Of a stretch of DNA of 30,923 nt, positions 13,979 to 22,357 are shown in pieces; the stretch's first letter is position 1; each line of letters starts with the position of its first letter. Source of the stretch: Alphaproteobacteria bacterium (GTDB lineage Bacteria > Pseudomonadota > Alphaproteobacteria > Rs-D84); the NCBI GenBank assembly GCA_024402735.1, contig JAKSTE010000002.1:1-30923 (forward strand), in the 5' to 3' direction. The translations under genes and the position numbers were made by a program. The notes below the pieces were generated by a model. The model was not told the DNA's origin, did not search any database, and was given only the letters and a program-made list of their open reading frames with translations.

Positions 13979-14191
13979 ATGTTTGACGAAAAGAAATGGG
14001 CTTATCTTACAAAGAAATATCCCGAAAGGGCTGGGGTAGCGTACGAGATGTATCTACGTGACCCTAAAAAGACTGCTAACCCTACTACATATTTTATGTG
14101 GGCGGGAAAGCGAATATATGCTGAAGAAAAGGCATATCAAGACAACTTAACAAAGTACAGATCACTTGTACAAAAACTCACGGAGGACTAA
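13979..14191 (+). CDS. Hypothetical small protein
   Basis: The protein has 70 residues and starts behind GGAGGTG, one base after the terL stop. It is basic and rich in Tyr, Lys and Arg (WAYLTKKYPERAGVAYEMYLRDPKK), mostly helical. Unknown family. Its place between terminase and scaffold suggests a minor head or packaging accessory role. Confidence 0.7.
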   Translation: MFDEKKWAYLTKKYPERAGVAYEMYLRDPKKTANPTTYFMWAGKRIYAEEKAYQDNLTKYRSLVQKLTED

Positions 14192-14698
14192 ATGAAAAAG
14201 TTGATTACATGTTCGTTTGAACCAAACCAGATGGGTGGTTTTATTACTGTAAACAATGGTGTACATCCAGATAAACCAGGACACTACAGTAAAACCATAA
14301 TGATAACTCGTGAAGGCTTTAACGAAGCTTGTGCTGACAGAAGTAAATTCAACGAGATATTAGGTATCAATATTGCTGATGGCTGGCAGAATGCTTTGTT
14401 TGATGCAATAGAAACTTGTAAAAACTTAAAAACTGAAACAGCTGTACCGTCTATGGCTAAGTTAATCGTAGAACACGAAATTGCTGAACGTGGCGAAGAA
14501 GCTGTTGCAAAAGACATGGAAGAAATAGATAAACACAGCGAAGAAGTAGCAGACGCTATTGATGATGCTGTAGAACAGAAAGGAAAGAAAGATGGCAGAA
14601 CTAACAGAACAACAACTAAGAGAAAGAGCAGCACGAACACCAGAAGGAAAAGTACTACTAAACTATCTGATGGAGATGTCGCAACAAGCTCTAAGTAA
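14192..14698 (+). CDS. Hypothetical protein with basic low-complexity tail
   Basis: The protein has 168 residues, starting behind GGAGGAC. Residues 1-95 look like a folded alpha/beta domain (ITCSFEPNQMGGFITVNNG...). Residues 96-130 are acidic and helical. The last 37 residues are an Arg/Thr/Ser/Lys-rich tail. This tail is encoded by DNA that also encodes, in another frame, the start of the next gene, so its odd composition may be a by-product of the overlap. The family is not recognised. Confidence 0.65.
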   Translation: MKKLITCSFEPNQMGGFITVNNGVHPDKPGHYSKTIMITREGFNEACADRSKFNEILGINIADGWQNALFDAIETCKNLKTETAVPSMAKLIVEHEIAERGEEAVAKDMEEIDKHSEEVADAIDDAVEQKGKKDGRTNRTTTKRKSSTNTRRKSTTKLSDGDVATSSK

Positions 14699-14768
14699 TC
14701 AAGACCCTTTGGTTTTCAAAGGTTATATGATGGCTACATTTGCAATTAAAAAACTATTAAAGGATTAA
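14592..14768 (+). CDS. Overlapping small helical protein
   Basis: This 58-residue frame starts at an ATG just behind AAAGGAAAGAA. It reads AELTEQQLRERAARTPEGK, then VLLNYLMEMSQQALS and MMATFAIKKLLKD: a normal soluble helical protein and much less odd than the overlapping tail of the upstream frame. It overlaps that gene by 107 nt and stops three bases before the next ATG. Podovirus head regions often hold such small proteins. The function is unknown. Confidence 0.65.
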   Translation: MAELTEQQLRERAARTPEGKVLLNYLMEMSQQALSNQDPLVFKGYMMATFAIKKLLKD

Positions 14769-14770
14769 AC

Positions 14771-14992
14771 ATGAAAGAATTTGATAAATTTAAACACTTA
14801 TTAGACGAATATTGTATGTTATATAACGATGTAGAAGGTTTAATGGACGAAGTAAGAGATTGTATAACATATACACAAAAACATTTTAACAACCTGCAAA
14901 AAACAATGTCTGATTTACAAAAATATATCAACGAATATGCTACTTGGTTAGACCACGATCTAAAACGTGTAGAAGATCTTTTAAGAAAATAA
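14771..14992 (+). CDS. Small coiled-coil protein
   Basis: The protein has 73 residues, starting behind AAAGGATT. It is helical throughout with heptad-like spacing (FDKFKHLLDEYCMLYNDVEG and the second half from TYTQKHFNNLQ). No family is recognised. It lies directly before the scaffold gene, so a minor role in head assembly is possible. Confidence 0.6.
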   Translation: MKEFDKFKHLLDEYCMLYNDVEGLMDEVRDCITYTQKHFNNLQKTMSDLQKYINEYATWLDHDLKRVEDLLRK

Positions 14993-15006
14993 TAAAGGAG
15001 CTGACA

Positions 15007-15990
15007 ATGGAAAAATCACAAATTGGACAAGATTTAGAAGAATTATTAAAATCTACCGATTCTACCGCAGAAACCGATACTAATACTTCTACTACAGAAC
15101 CTACTGAAACTTCTACAGAAGAAGTTAAAGAAGAGGTAGAAGAGGTAAAACCGGTAGAAAATACAGAAGAACCAGCACCTACAGAAGCTACTGAAGAACC
15201 TAAGGAAGAGGTAAAATCTACCGAACCAGAAGAATCAGCAGAAGAAAAAACTGTAGAAGAAGAAAAACCAGCAGAATTGATTTTAGGTAAATTCAAAACT
15301 GTTGAAGATTTACAAAATGCTTATACTAATCTTGAAAAACAGTACTCTAAAAAATCTCAGCAAGTTTCAGAAGTTGCGAAAGTTTCTGATTCTAGCGAAT
15401 TTGATAAAATGGTTGGACAAGAAATAAGTAAAGCTGGTTGGGATTTGGTTAACAAAGCTATGCAGACTATAACCGATCCAGAACAGTTAAAAGAAGCTAC
15501 TTTTGCTTTGGAACAATATAGACGTACAGGTGACGGTGCTTTATTAGAAAAAGCTCGTGGTTTCTTATCTCCAAGAACAGATAGACAATTAGAAGTTGAT
15601 TTTATGAATGCCAGCGCAGCCATAAAACAAGAAGCTAATCGTTATCGTGACGAGATAGAATTACAACCTGTTCGTGAAAGTTTGGAAGCTTTGGAAAAAG
15701 AAGATCCAGATTGGTTAAACGATCAAACACACCAAGATATTTTGGTTGCCGCTATAAAATTAAACAAGCGTGTAGATGTTCGTGAAATCAAAAAAATGAT
15801 AAGCGACATTGAAAAAAAGACCGAAGAGCGTGTTTTGAATCGTGAACGTAAGAAAATGGCACAACAGGCTGAGAAAAAAGCTACTGTGTCTGTCAAAACA
15901 GCAGAACGTGTTGATCCACCAGCACCTAAAAAAGAGTGGTACAACATGTCCATAGAAGAACAACTAAAGGAAGAATTTAAGAATATGTAA
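15007..15990 (+). CDS. Capsid scaffolding protein
   Basis: I chose the ATG at 15007, behind AAAGGAG, over a frame extension overlapping the previous gene. The product has 327 residues. Residues 15-90 are a very acidic Thr/Glu/Pro repeat region. LGKFKTVEDLQNAYTNLEKQ follows (about 92-111), a segment typical of podovirus scaffolds. The rest is long charged helix ending in NMSIEEQLKEEFKNM, a likely capsid-binding tail. Scaffolds shape the procapsid and leave or are degraded before maturation. It sits directly before the major capsid gene, separated by a strong terminator. Confidence 0.8.
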   Translation: MEKSQIGQDLEELLKSTDSTAETDTNTSTTEPTETSTEEVKEEVEEVKPVENTEEPAPTEATEEPKEEVKSTEPEESAEEKTVEEEKPAELILGKFKTVEDLQNAYTNLEKQYSKKSQQVSEVAKVSDSSEFDKMVGQEISKAGWDLVNKAMQTITDPEQLKEATFALEQYRRTGDGALLEKARGFLSPRTDRQLEVDFMNASAAIKQEANRYRDEIELQPVRESLEALEKEDPDWLNDQTHQDILVAAIKLNKRVDVREIKKMISDIEKKTEERVLNRERKKMAQQAEKKATVSVKTAERVDPPAPKKEWYNMSIEEQLKEEFKNM

Positions 15991-15995
15991 AAAAG

Positions 15996-16017
15996 TGGGG
16001 GTTAAACCCCCATTTTT
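15996..16017 (+). terminator. Strong intrinsic terminator before the capsid gene
   Basis: TGGGGGTTAAACCCCCA (15996-16012) is a perfect GC-rich hairpin followed by TTTTT. It ends the terminase-scaffold message and implies a separate promoter or controlled read-through for the capsid gene. Confidence 0.85.
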
Positions 16018-16020
16018 AAT

Positions 16021-16162
16021 GTGAGATTTTTGTATTATATAGTAAGGAACATAAAACCCGAGTCTATTATCGGACAATCTTCGGACCCGAGAACGAACGG
16101 ACAATTTTTACTCCGAAACGTAAACAATCAATATAAAAAGCAAAAACTAAGGATATAAAAAA
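16021..16162 (+). promoter_or_regulatory. Capsid gene leader with repeats
   Basis: The 145-bp gap between the terminator and the capsid ATG contains TATTATATAGT (16033-16043), a shortened form of the 13-mer at the late promoter. It also holds two ACCCGAG words (16056, 16085), two CGGACAAT words (16071, 16098) and a TTCGGA/TCCGAA inverted pair (16080/16112). It may hold the capsid promoter and a stabilising 5' structure. No good -35 is seen. Confidence 0.45.
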
Positions 16163-17110
16163 ATGTCAATGAATGCTTTCTTAAACGGAGTAGGACCATA
16201 TGAATCCATTTCTGAAAAATGGGCAAAAGTCTTACTTAAAAACTTGTCTTTGACAGGTATATACAAACATATCGCTATGGATCATAGCTCTGAATTAGCT
16301 GATAACTCTGATGCTATACACTTAAGAATCGTTAGCGATAGCTCTGTAAACGTAGGTAACTACTACACACGTAATGTAGATGGTGAATCTGCAGGAACAG
16401 AAGGAACAATATCTTATACTCCAGCTGCTGTTAACAAAGTTACATTAGCTTTGACAAACACACCATATGCTGCAGTATCTTTTGAATCTTATGCTTTGAA
16501 AACAGCTGACGTTGCATTCCAAGCAAAAATCATAGATCGTGCAAAATACAAAATCGCACAAGCTATCGATACTTTGGTTATGAACACAATATTGGCTGCT
16601 GTTCCAGTTGCTAACACATTGACTGGTTTCAATGCTACAACTGCTGCTTCTGGCGAAGTATATGACTTATTGTTACAAATGGCTGCAATATTGAAAAACG
16701 CTGGTGCTGTTCCAGTATCTAACTCTTCTGACTTGTTCGGAGACAAAGGTATGGAAGAAGCTGGTTATGTTGTAGTTAACCCAGACGTAATGCGTTATAT
16801 CTTGAAAGAACCTTCTTTCCAAAAAATAGACTTCACAGATAAATCTGCTATGTGGAAAGACGGTATCGTACGTGGTACAATCGCTGGTTTAATGGTATTA
16901 GAATCTTCTAACTTACCTACAACATCCAAGAAAGTGACAATATTTGCTGGTATTAAATCAGCTGCTCACTTTGCTGTTAAACTAATAGCTGATCGTATGA
17001 TTGAAGCTGAAGACAACTTCCAAACATTATGGTCAACATTGTTTGCTGCAGGATGCGTTGTATCTCACAGTGCTGCATTAGCAAAAGTTGAAGTTACAGT
17101 TGCTGCTTAA
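16163..17110 (+). CDS. Major capsid protein
   Basis: The protein has 315 residues, starting behind AAGGAT. The position after the scaffold, the size, and an alanine/valine-rich alpha/beta composition with short loops (IHLRIVSDSSVNVGNYYTR, VNPDVMRYILKEPSF, MIEAEDNFQTLW) fit an HK97-fold shell protein. The run KYKIAQAIDTLVMNTIL would be the spine helix. No N-terminal delta domain is seen, as expected with a separate scaffold. Codon use is the most regular in the window, consistent with high expression. The portal gene follows it, not the usual order. Confidence 0.82.
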   Translation: MSMNAFLNGVGPYESISEKWAKVLLKNLSLTGIYKHIAMDHSSELADNSDAIHLRIVSDSSVNVGNYYTRNVDGESAGTEGTISYTPAAVNKVTLALTNTPYAAVSFESYALKTADVAFQAKIIDRAKYKIAQAIDTLVMNTILAAVPVANTLTGFNATTAASGEVYDLLLQMAAILKNAGAVPVSNSSDLFGDKGMEEAGYVVVNPDVMRYILKEPSFQKIDFTDKSAMWKDGIVRGTIAGLMVLESSNLPTTSKKVTIFAGIKSAAHFAVKLIADRMIEAEDNFQTLWSTLFAAGCVVSHSAALAKVEVTVAA

Positions 17111-17129
17111 CTTTGACTAAATCAATTGG

Positions 17130-17160
17130 TAGGGGGTTTTCTTTTCCTTTCCCCCTGCCA
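17130..17160 (+). other. Hairpin after the capsid gene
   Basis: GGTAGGGGG pairs with CCCCCTGCC (one mismatch) around a T/C-rich loop, between the capsid stop and the portal start. No T run follows, so it may be an RNA-stabilising or partial stop element that lowers portal relative to capsid. Confidence 0.55.
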
Positions 17161-17180
17161 AAACCCAAAAGCGAAATATT

Positions 17181-19055
17181 ATGATAGTATATGATTACGA
17201 AAATAATTCAGTTGTAGCAAGAGAGCTTTCTGCTGAACAAAAAACTCAAGTTGTTTCTGATATTGCTAGTAAGTGGACACAATGGTCTGAACCAATTGGT
17301 ACATTGAAATTAAATCGTGATACGGTTGTAGAGCGTTCTAAACCTACTGCTTGTGCTAAAAATAAAAAAGATAAAGATTGGCACTCTAAGATCGCATTAA
17401 ACCGTCCTTACGAATATTATAATAAATTATATGGCATATTATATGAAACGTTCTATGATAAAATTTCGTCATATTTGAAATTAGATAAGACTCGTTTTGA
17501 TGCTTTATATAATAAGGCATTTAATATAGAAAACAAACGTTATTTATTGGTTTGTTTGAAAGATATGTTGGATTACGGTGAAGTTGTTGCTTCTGCTGAG
17601 CTTAAAAATACTTATCAGAAGGTTGCTTTGCCTATAGAAGAAATTATGAATGTTGATCCAGCAGATATTGTTTCTATTCGTGAAAATTCATTTATTGCAC
17701 GTCAAAAGGTTGGCGAGAAAATAAACTTTGTTCGCATTAACCCATGCAACTTTGCTTACGATCCTACACGTGTTCCAGGTACAGAAGACTTTGATAACTG
17801 CGATAAGATTGTAAAACAGTGGAAGACAAAGCAAGAAATATTATCAAACAAGAGCTATGAAATATCTAAAGAAAAATTAGATCAGATGATTAGCGAACAA
17901 AACTCTACAAACCAACAAACAGACGATAAGAACGATGTTGGTTCTGTAAGTCGTTTTAATCAGATTGAAGTTTTGACATATTATGGTAACTTTATTATTA
18001 ACGATAAATTTTATGAAAACTATGTGGCTGTTGTTATAGGTCGTCAGGAATTAGTATATTTCAAACCTAAAGGCTTATATACACCAGGAATATATTATTT
18101 TCCATTCCATCAGCAAGGAAATGGCACACGTGGTGTTTCACCATTATTCTATATCTTAGACTTGTGTGCTTCCGAAGAAAAAACATTCAACGATGCTGTG
18201 GACTTTATACAATTACAAAAGAACCCACCAAAATATGTTCCAAATGGTTTCTTTGACGAAGAAGTTATACAATTAAAACCAGGTGCAAATATTACATATA
18301 ATCCTGGTATGCAAGACCCTTCTGCTATTAAAGATATTGTATTTAATGCACAACCTTTATTGTTATTCCAAGAAGCTACAAAACAGTTAGAAAAAGAAAT
18401 TGGCGGTATAGATAACGGTCAATTATCTGAAAAGTCTGAAGCTTTGACAGAATTTGAAGTAAAACGTATTGCAACAAGCGAAAGTTTAATACCAAATATG
18501 TTAATATCTGGCATTATGTTAAACGTTATTTCTAAATACTTAAAAGATTGTGTACAAATTATGGAAAATCAGGAATTTGACGAAAATGTTGTTAAGACAG
18601 CTTGGGAATATGCTAACGAACAATTACAGATGCAAAATGTTGTTAACGTATTAGAAAAGATTGGTTCTAACGACCCATCTATGGTTAACTTAGAAGCAAG
18701 TGCACGTAAAGTTTGCGAAGCTATGGGTGTAAATGCTGACGAATATTTGAACAGCGGTCGTCAACAAGCTATTTTGAACAATACTAATGACTTGTCTGAC
18801 AATGTTCTACAACAATTATTTACAGTTGGTCAACAAATGCAAGTTGATGAAAATAATCGTATAAAAGCGTCTAAAATGATGGGTAACATCCAAGACGATT
18901 TGTACAGAAAACAGATTCGTGAAACTTGGGAAAAAACAGGTGCTTTGCCAGAAAGCTTTATAGTTCCAAATGGACAAGGTAATATGGAAGTTCCTGTTGA
19001 GTCTGTAACACCACAAACACAAGTAAAAAATAAAATAAGTACACCAGCAGATTAA
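17181..19055 (+). CDS. Portal protein
   Basis: The protein has 624 residues. It has the length and pattern of podovirus portals: a conserved stretch around residues 190-220 (FVRINPCNFAYDPTRVPG, then DCDKIVKQWKTKQEIL), a wing beta domain, a helical stem with EEKTFNDAVDFIQLQKNPPK, and a C-terminal helical barrel followed by a polar tail. Twelve copies would form the DNA channel. The start has only a weak ribosome site (AAAAGCG), in contrast to the capsid. The gene lies after the capsid gene instead of before the scaffold. Confidence 0.8.
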   Translation: MIVYDYENNSVVARELSAEQKTQVVSDIASKWTQWSEPIGTLKLNRDTVVERSKPTACAKNKKDKDWHSKIALNRPYEYYNKLYGILYETFYDKISSYLKLDKTRFDALYNKAFNIENKRYLLVCLKDMLDYGEVVASAELKNTYQKVALPIEEIMNVDPADIVSIRENSFIARQKVGEKINFVRINPCNFAYDPTRVPGTEDFDNCDKIVKQWKTKQEILSNKSYEISKEKLDQMISEQNSTNQQTDDKNDVGSVSRFNQIEVLTYYGNFIINDKFYENYVAVVIGRQELVYFKPKGLYTPGIYYFPFHQQGNGTRGVSPLFYILDLCASEEKTFNDAVDFIQLQKNPPKYVPNGFFDEEVIQLKPGANITYNPGMQDPSAIKDIVFNAQPLLLFQEATKQLEKEIGGIDNGQLSEKSEALTEFEVKRIATSESLIPNMLISGIMLNVISKYLKDCVQIMENQEFDENVVKTAWEYANEQLQMQNVVNVLEKIGSNDPSMVNLEASARKVCEAMGVNADEYLNSGRQQAILNNTNDLSDNVLQQLFTVGQQMQVDENNRIKASKMMGNIQDDLYRKQIRETWEKTGALPESFIVPNGQGNMEVPVESVTPQTQVKNKISTPAD

Positions 19056-19066
19056 AGGCGTAAACA

Positions 19067-19750
19067 ATGAAAAACTATATTGAATTAGTACAAGAAACCT
19101 TAAATCAGAGAGCTATTGTAGATAATCGTAACGTTGTATCGTTAAATGAAGTATCTAGTTCTGTTATAATAGCTTTTAATCAAGCTTGTGAATTTATGCG
19201 TGATTTACATAACTGGAAATGGAATTTTAAAGAAGATGTTTTTGTAAATGACGTTGGCCAAGATACATATCCTATGCCTTATGGTATTGTACACGGTATG
19301 ATATTTACACATGAAGACGGTAAAAAATGTCCTTTAGTATATGTTCCAGAATTAACAGCGACAAAGGGACATCCAAGCCAATGGTCTTATAAATGGGATA
19401 GTGAAGAGATACAAGTTGCACCAGCTAATACTTCTGCTGATGCTAATGTTACTGGTATGATTATGCAATATCATGACAAAAATATAGCTTGTTTAGGAAA
19501 TCGTACAGCAGGTAATTTATTGCCAAGATTTACAACAGATGAAGATGTTACAAATCAATATCTAAATGTGCCAGAATATATATATGATGTATATGCACGC
19601 TGTATAATGTTAAAAACACGTATGTTATTAAACGAAGGCGCACAAACAACAGTATTTCCTGCACAGCAACAAGAATGGTTGGATGCTTATAATTGTTTAA
19701 TGGCTTATGCAAAAACACCATTATATAAATCTGAAAGAATGGAGATATAA
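19067..19750 (+). CDS. Tail adaptor, T7 gp11/P22 gp4-like
   Basis: The protein has 227 residues. The features LNEVSSSVIIAFNQACEFMR, HNWKWNFKED and VPEYIYDVYARCIMLKTRML match the helical-bundle adaptor that extends the portal in short-tailed phages, including the characteristic aromatic W-x-W-x-F segment after the first helices. It directly follows the portal gene, as in T7 and P22. The start is behind a weak AAAGGCG site. The role is inferred from pattern and order. Confidence 0.72.
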   Translation: MKNYIELVQETLNQRAIVDNRNVVSLNEVSSSVIIAFNQACEFMRDLHNWKWNFKEDVFVNDVGQDTYPMPYGIVHGMIFTHEDGKKCPLVYVPELTATKGHPSQWSYKWDSEEIQVAPANTSADANVTGMIMQYHDKNIACLGNRTAGNLLPRFTTDEDVTNQYLNVPEYIYDVYARCIMLKTRMLLNEGAQTTVFPAQQQEWLDAYNCLMAYAKTPLYKSERMEI

Positions 19751-19751
19751 A

Positions 19752-20099
19752 ATGCAAATGTATAAATTGATTAACGGTAATCTAGTAGAAGCACCTGTGT
19801 TCTTTCGTGGTATTATGGGTTATAACGTCAATATAGAAGAAATGTCAAAAGACGGCTATAAACCAGTTATAGAAGTTGGCGAAGGTGAAGCTTTCAGATA
19901 TAATGAACGCAAAGACCATATTGAAAAGATTTATTATACACCTGAATTTGATTATCGTGAAGCACGTCGTAAAGCGTATCCAGAAATTGGCGATATGATA
20001 GATGCAATATGCAAAGCTTATGATGGCGAACCAGAAGAATTACAAGAGTTAATGGCACAACGTGCTTTAGTGAAATCAACAATTAAAAAGACAAAATAA
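19752..20099 (+). CDS. Hypothetical structural protein with a YPEIGD motif
   Basis: I chose the ATG at 19752, behind GGAGAT, over a longer frame overlapping the adaptor gene. The product has 115 residues. The segment EARRKAYPEIGDMIDAICKA (about 74-93) matches the R-x-x-x-Y-P-x-I-G-D-x-x-D motif found in many phage tail-associated proteins. The N-terminal half (RGIMGYNVNIEEMSKDGYKP) resembles small fibre-attachment proteins. The stop overlaps the next ATG (TAATG), so the three genes from here to the nozzle are coupled. Confidence 0.65.
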   Translation: MQMYKLINGNLVEAPVFFRGIMGYNVNIEEMSKDGYKPVIEVGEGEAFRYNERKDHIEKIYYTPEFDYREARRKAYPEIGDMIDAICKAYDGEPEELQELMAQRALVKSTIKKTK

Positions 20100-20209
20100 T
20101 GAAAATAGACGTAACACCGTTTGTTAATCCTTTTGATCCAGAAAAAGAGGCAACTGTTGTCTGGTATGAAAAAAATGGCAAACAATATAAAAGGGTTGTT
20201 AAGAAATGA
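20099..20209 (+). CDS. Very small coupled protein
   Basis: This 36-residue frame starts at the ATG inside TAATG, at the stop of the preceding gene. It stops inside ATGA, at the start of the next one. It reads MKIDVTPFVNPFDP then ATVVWYEKNGKQYKR. It looks like a beta hairpin peptide. Exact start/stop overlaps on both sides argue that it is translated. Unknown role. Confidence 0.65.
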   Translation: MKIDVTPFVNPFDPEKEATVVWYEKNGKQYKRVVKK

Positions 20210-21864
20210 GTACTACAAAAACTAATCTTTTGTGGAAGTCTTTTAAGGGCGTACGTAAATTAAACACAATCAATTCTGATACCGAACTTGGTGCAGATGA
20301 AATGTTAAATGTTATGCTTTCAAAAGAAAAATCAGGACAAAATCGTAGTATTCGTAGTGCTGGTTGGTTTGATTCTTTTATGGAAGCAGATGAAGATGTT
20401 ATACGTTTGTTTTCTGCAAATCTTTCTGGTTATACTTATACAAACCAATTGATAGCTTTTACAAAAACTAGTGGTCATATTAACGCATATATTATACAAG
20501 ACGATCGTGGTACAGCTTTACAAGATAAAATAGCAGAATTTCCTTTAGCTAGTGACGTAACAGATGTCTGTATGACACAGTTTGGTGATCGTTTGGTTAT
20601 GGCTGTTGCTTTTGGCACAAATAATTTAGGTTTTGTAACTTATTCAGCGACTTCTCTATCTACAGCTGGTTGGACACAAATGGGTGCAACAAGTTGGTGG
20701 TATAGAGTAAATACTATTACAGAGTCTAGTACTTCTGCAGCAGTTACAAATATCACAAGTATAATACCTTATCGTTCCCGTTTAGCTATAACAGGACGCA
20801 CAACATATACAGAAAATTCTGTTGAGGCTATTTATGGTATATGGTTTAGTGAAGCTGGTAATCCTATAAATTTCTCTCATGATTATGCAGAATCAGCAAC
20901 AGATACAGGTGCTTTCTTTGTTGAAGTTGGTGAACCTATAACAAAGTTAGTAGAATATCATGGATTAACTGGTTTTGGTATGAATCGTTCTTATAATATA
21001 TACGGAACATCTGCTAATGATATTGCAGTAAATCCTTTGACGGCAAAAGGTGTTAAAAATAATGCTGTATTCGTGTTAAATGGTCAGTGTGTATATGTTG
21101 ATGGTTATTCAACAAATGTCTTCTCTATGCGTGATAATATTGATAATACGATAGGTTTTGATGCACCTTTAGGAGATGATATACAAGATTATTTACAAGA
21201 TGTAGATGATGTTACAATAAATGCTGTTGGTCGTCGTGTAAGAATGATGAAAAAATCTGGACAATCTTTAGTATACGATGTTGATATAGGCGAATGGATG
21301 ATAGAAACATTCGTTCCAAATGCACGTTGTGTTACATTCTTAAACAAAGAAATATTCTGTAACGGTACAACTGATATATATGAAATAACAAGTGTTCGTG
21401 GTCCAAGTAGTCAACAAACACCTACGGAATTTGGTTATTATTCTTATTATAAGACTAATTTAATATGGTTAGATTCTCAGACTTCAATTAAAAGCCATAT
21501 TTTGCCATTTGCAATAGTGTTAGAACCACAAACAAATAATGACTTTTATATCAAGTTTACAACAGACAGAAACGTAGCTTATACTGGTCGTATTACACGT
21601 TCTGGTTTTGAAAATATAGCTACATATTCTGAAACAGATACAGTTCCAGCAGATGGTAGTAAATTTACAGACGATGATGAAGATACAGAAGGCGGTGTAT
21701 TCTTTAGACGTTCTGCAAATGAATTATTAGTTACTGTTACAAACCCACCTTATTGGCGTTATTTGACTATAGAAATATATACAACAAGTCCAGGAATGGA
21801 GTTTAATATTTCTGGTATAGAGGCAAAACAGACGTTTATAACAGATGAAGCATTAGACTATTAA
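20206..21864 (+). CDS. Tail hub/nozzle protein, P22 gp10/T7 gp12-like
   Basis: The protein has 552 residues. It is beta-rich with repeated short strands, for example TSIIPYRSRLAITGRT and ITKLVEYHGLTGFGMNRSYN, and VFVLNGQCVYVDGYSTNVF, the kind of pattern expected for the beta-propeller core of P22 gp10 and T7 gp12. It follows the adaptor gene as those genes do. It would plug the tail tube and carry the appendages encoded next. The family call is by pattern and position. Confidence 0.7.
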   Translation: MSTTKTNLLWKSFKGVRKLNTINSDTELGADEMLNVMLSKEKSGQNRSIRSAGWFDSFMEADEDVIRLFSANLSGYTYTNQLIAFTKTSGHINAYIIQDDRGTALQDKIAEFPLASDVTDVCMTQFGDRLVMAVAFGTNNLGFVTYSATSLSTAGWTQMGATSWWYRVNTITESSTSAAVTNITSIIPYRSRLAITGRTTYTENSVEAIYGIWFSEAGNPINFSHDYAESATDTGAFFVEVGEPITKLVEYHGLTGFGMNRSYNIYGTSANDIAVNPLTAKGVKNNAVFVLNGQCVYVDGYSTNVFSMRDNIDNTIGFDAPLGDDIQDYLQDVDDVTINAVGRRVRMMKKSGQSLVYDVDIGEWMIETFVPNARCVTFLNKEIFCNGTTDIYEITSVRGPSSQQTPTEFGYYSYYKTNLIWLDSQTSIKSHILPFAIVLEPQTNNDFYIKFTTDRNVAYTGRITRSGFENIATYSETDTVPADGSKFTDDDEDTEGGVFFRRSANELLVTVTNPPYWRYLTIEIYTTSPGMEFNISGIEAKQTFITDEALDY

Positions 21865-21873
21865 GGAGCAAAA

Positions 21874-22356
21874 ATGATAAATCAATTATATACTTTTTCT
21901 GGTGGCTCTTATGTAGTAGCAGATGAATGGAATGCTAACTTTTCTGCTTTACAAACAAGTAATGTTAATTGTGATCAGGCAATAACAGATGCTAATAATA
22001 TTGTAGCTTTTCCAGATAGTGATTTGTCACAATTATACGCTGCGTTAAATGCACAATTAAATTCTTTTCAAATACCAGGTACAAGTGTCGTAGTATCAGC
22101 AGAAAACGAATATTGGAAAGTGTTAGGAGATTCACAAACTTTAACTATATCTGTACCAACAGGTATGAATGGAGAATCTAGGGTCGTTTTTAAAACTGGT
22201 AATGATCGTAGTGTTAGACCTATTACTTTTAGTTATAGTGGAACAATCAATTATATAGATGATACAAATACTTGGAAAAAAGCTGGTGTGAAATTTGTAT
22301 TTTTATATGAAACGAACAACAATTTATATGTAAAATTATTATCAACAGGAGCATAA
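21874..22356 (+). CDS. Tail appendage protein 1
   Basis: The protein has 160 residues, starting behind AAGGAG. The N-terminus LYTFSGGSYVVADEWNANFS is closely matched by the next gene (YTFEAGKGINCNKLNDNFD). This type of N-terminal segment is found on short fibre or spike proteins of podoviruses, probably as a docking element. The C-terminal 80 residues are beta-rich (SRVVFKTGNDRSVRPITFSY, VKFVFLYETNNNLYVKLLS). The two genes look like diverged duplicates that form trimeric tail attachments. Confidence 0.6.
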   Translation: MINQLYTFSGGSYVVADEWNANFSALQTSNVNCDQAITDANNIVAFPDSDLSQLYAALNAQLNSFQIPGTSVVVSAENEYWKVLGDSQTLTISVPTGMNGESRVVFKTGNDRSVRPITFSYSGTINYIDDTNTWKKAGVKFVFLYETNNNLYVKLLSTGA

Positions 22357-22357
22357 T

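Noticed and set aside
16021..16158. 45-codon plus-strand frame beginning with GTG in the capsid leader
   Set aside because: It has no ribosome site and is made of the leader repeats. A regulatory role of the DNA or RNA is more likely.
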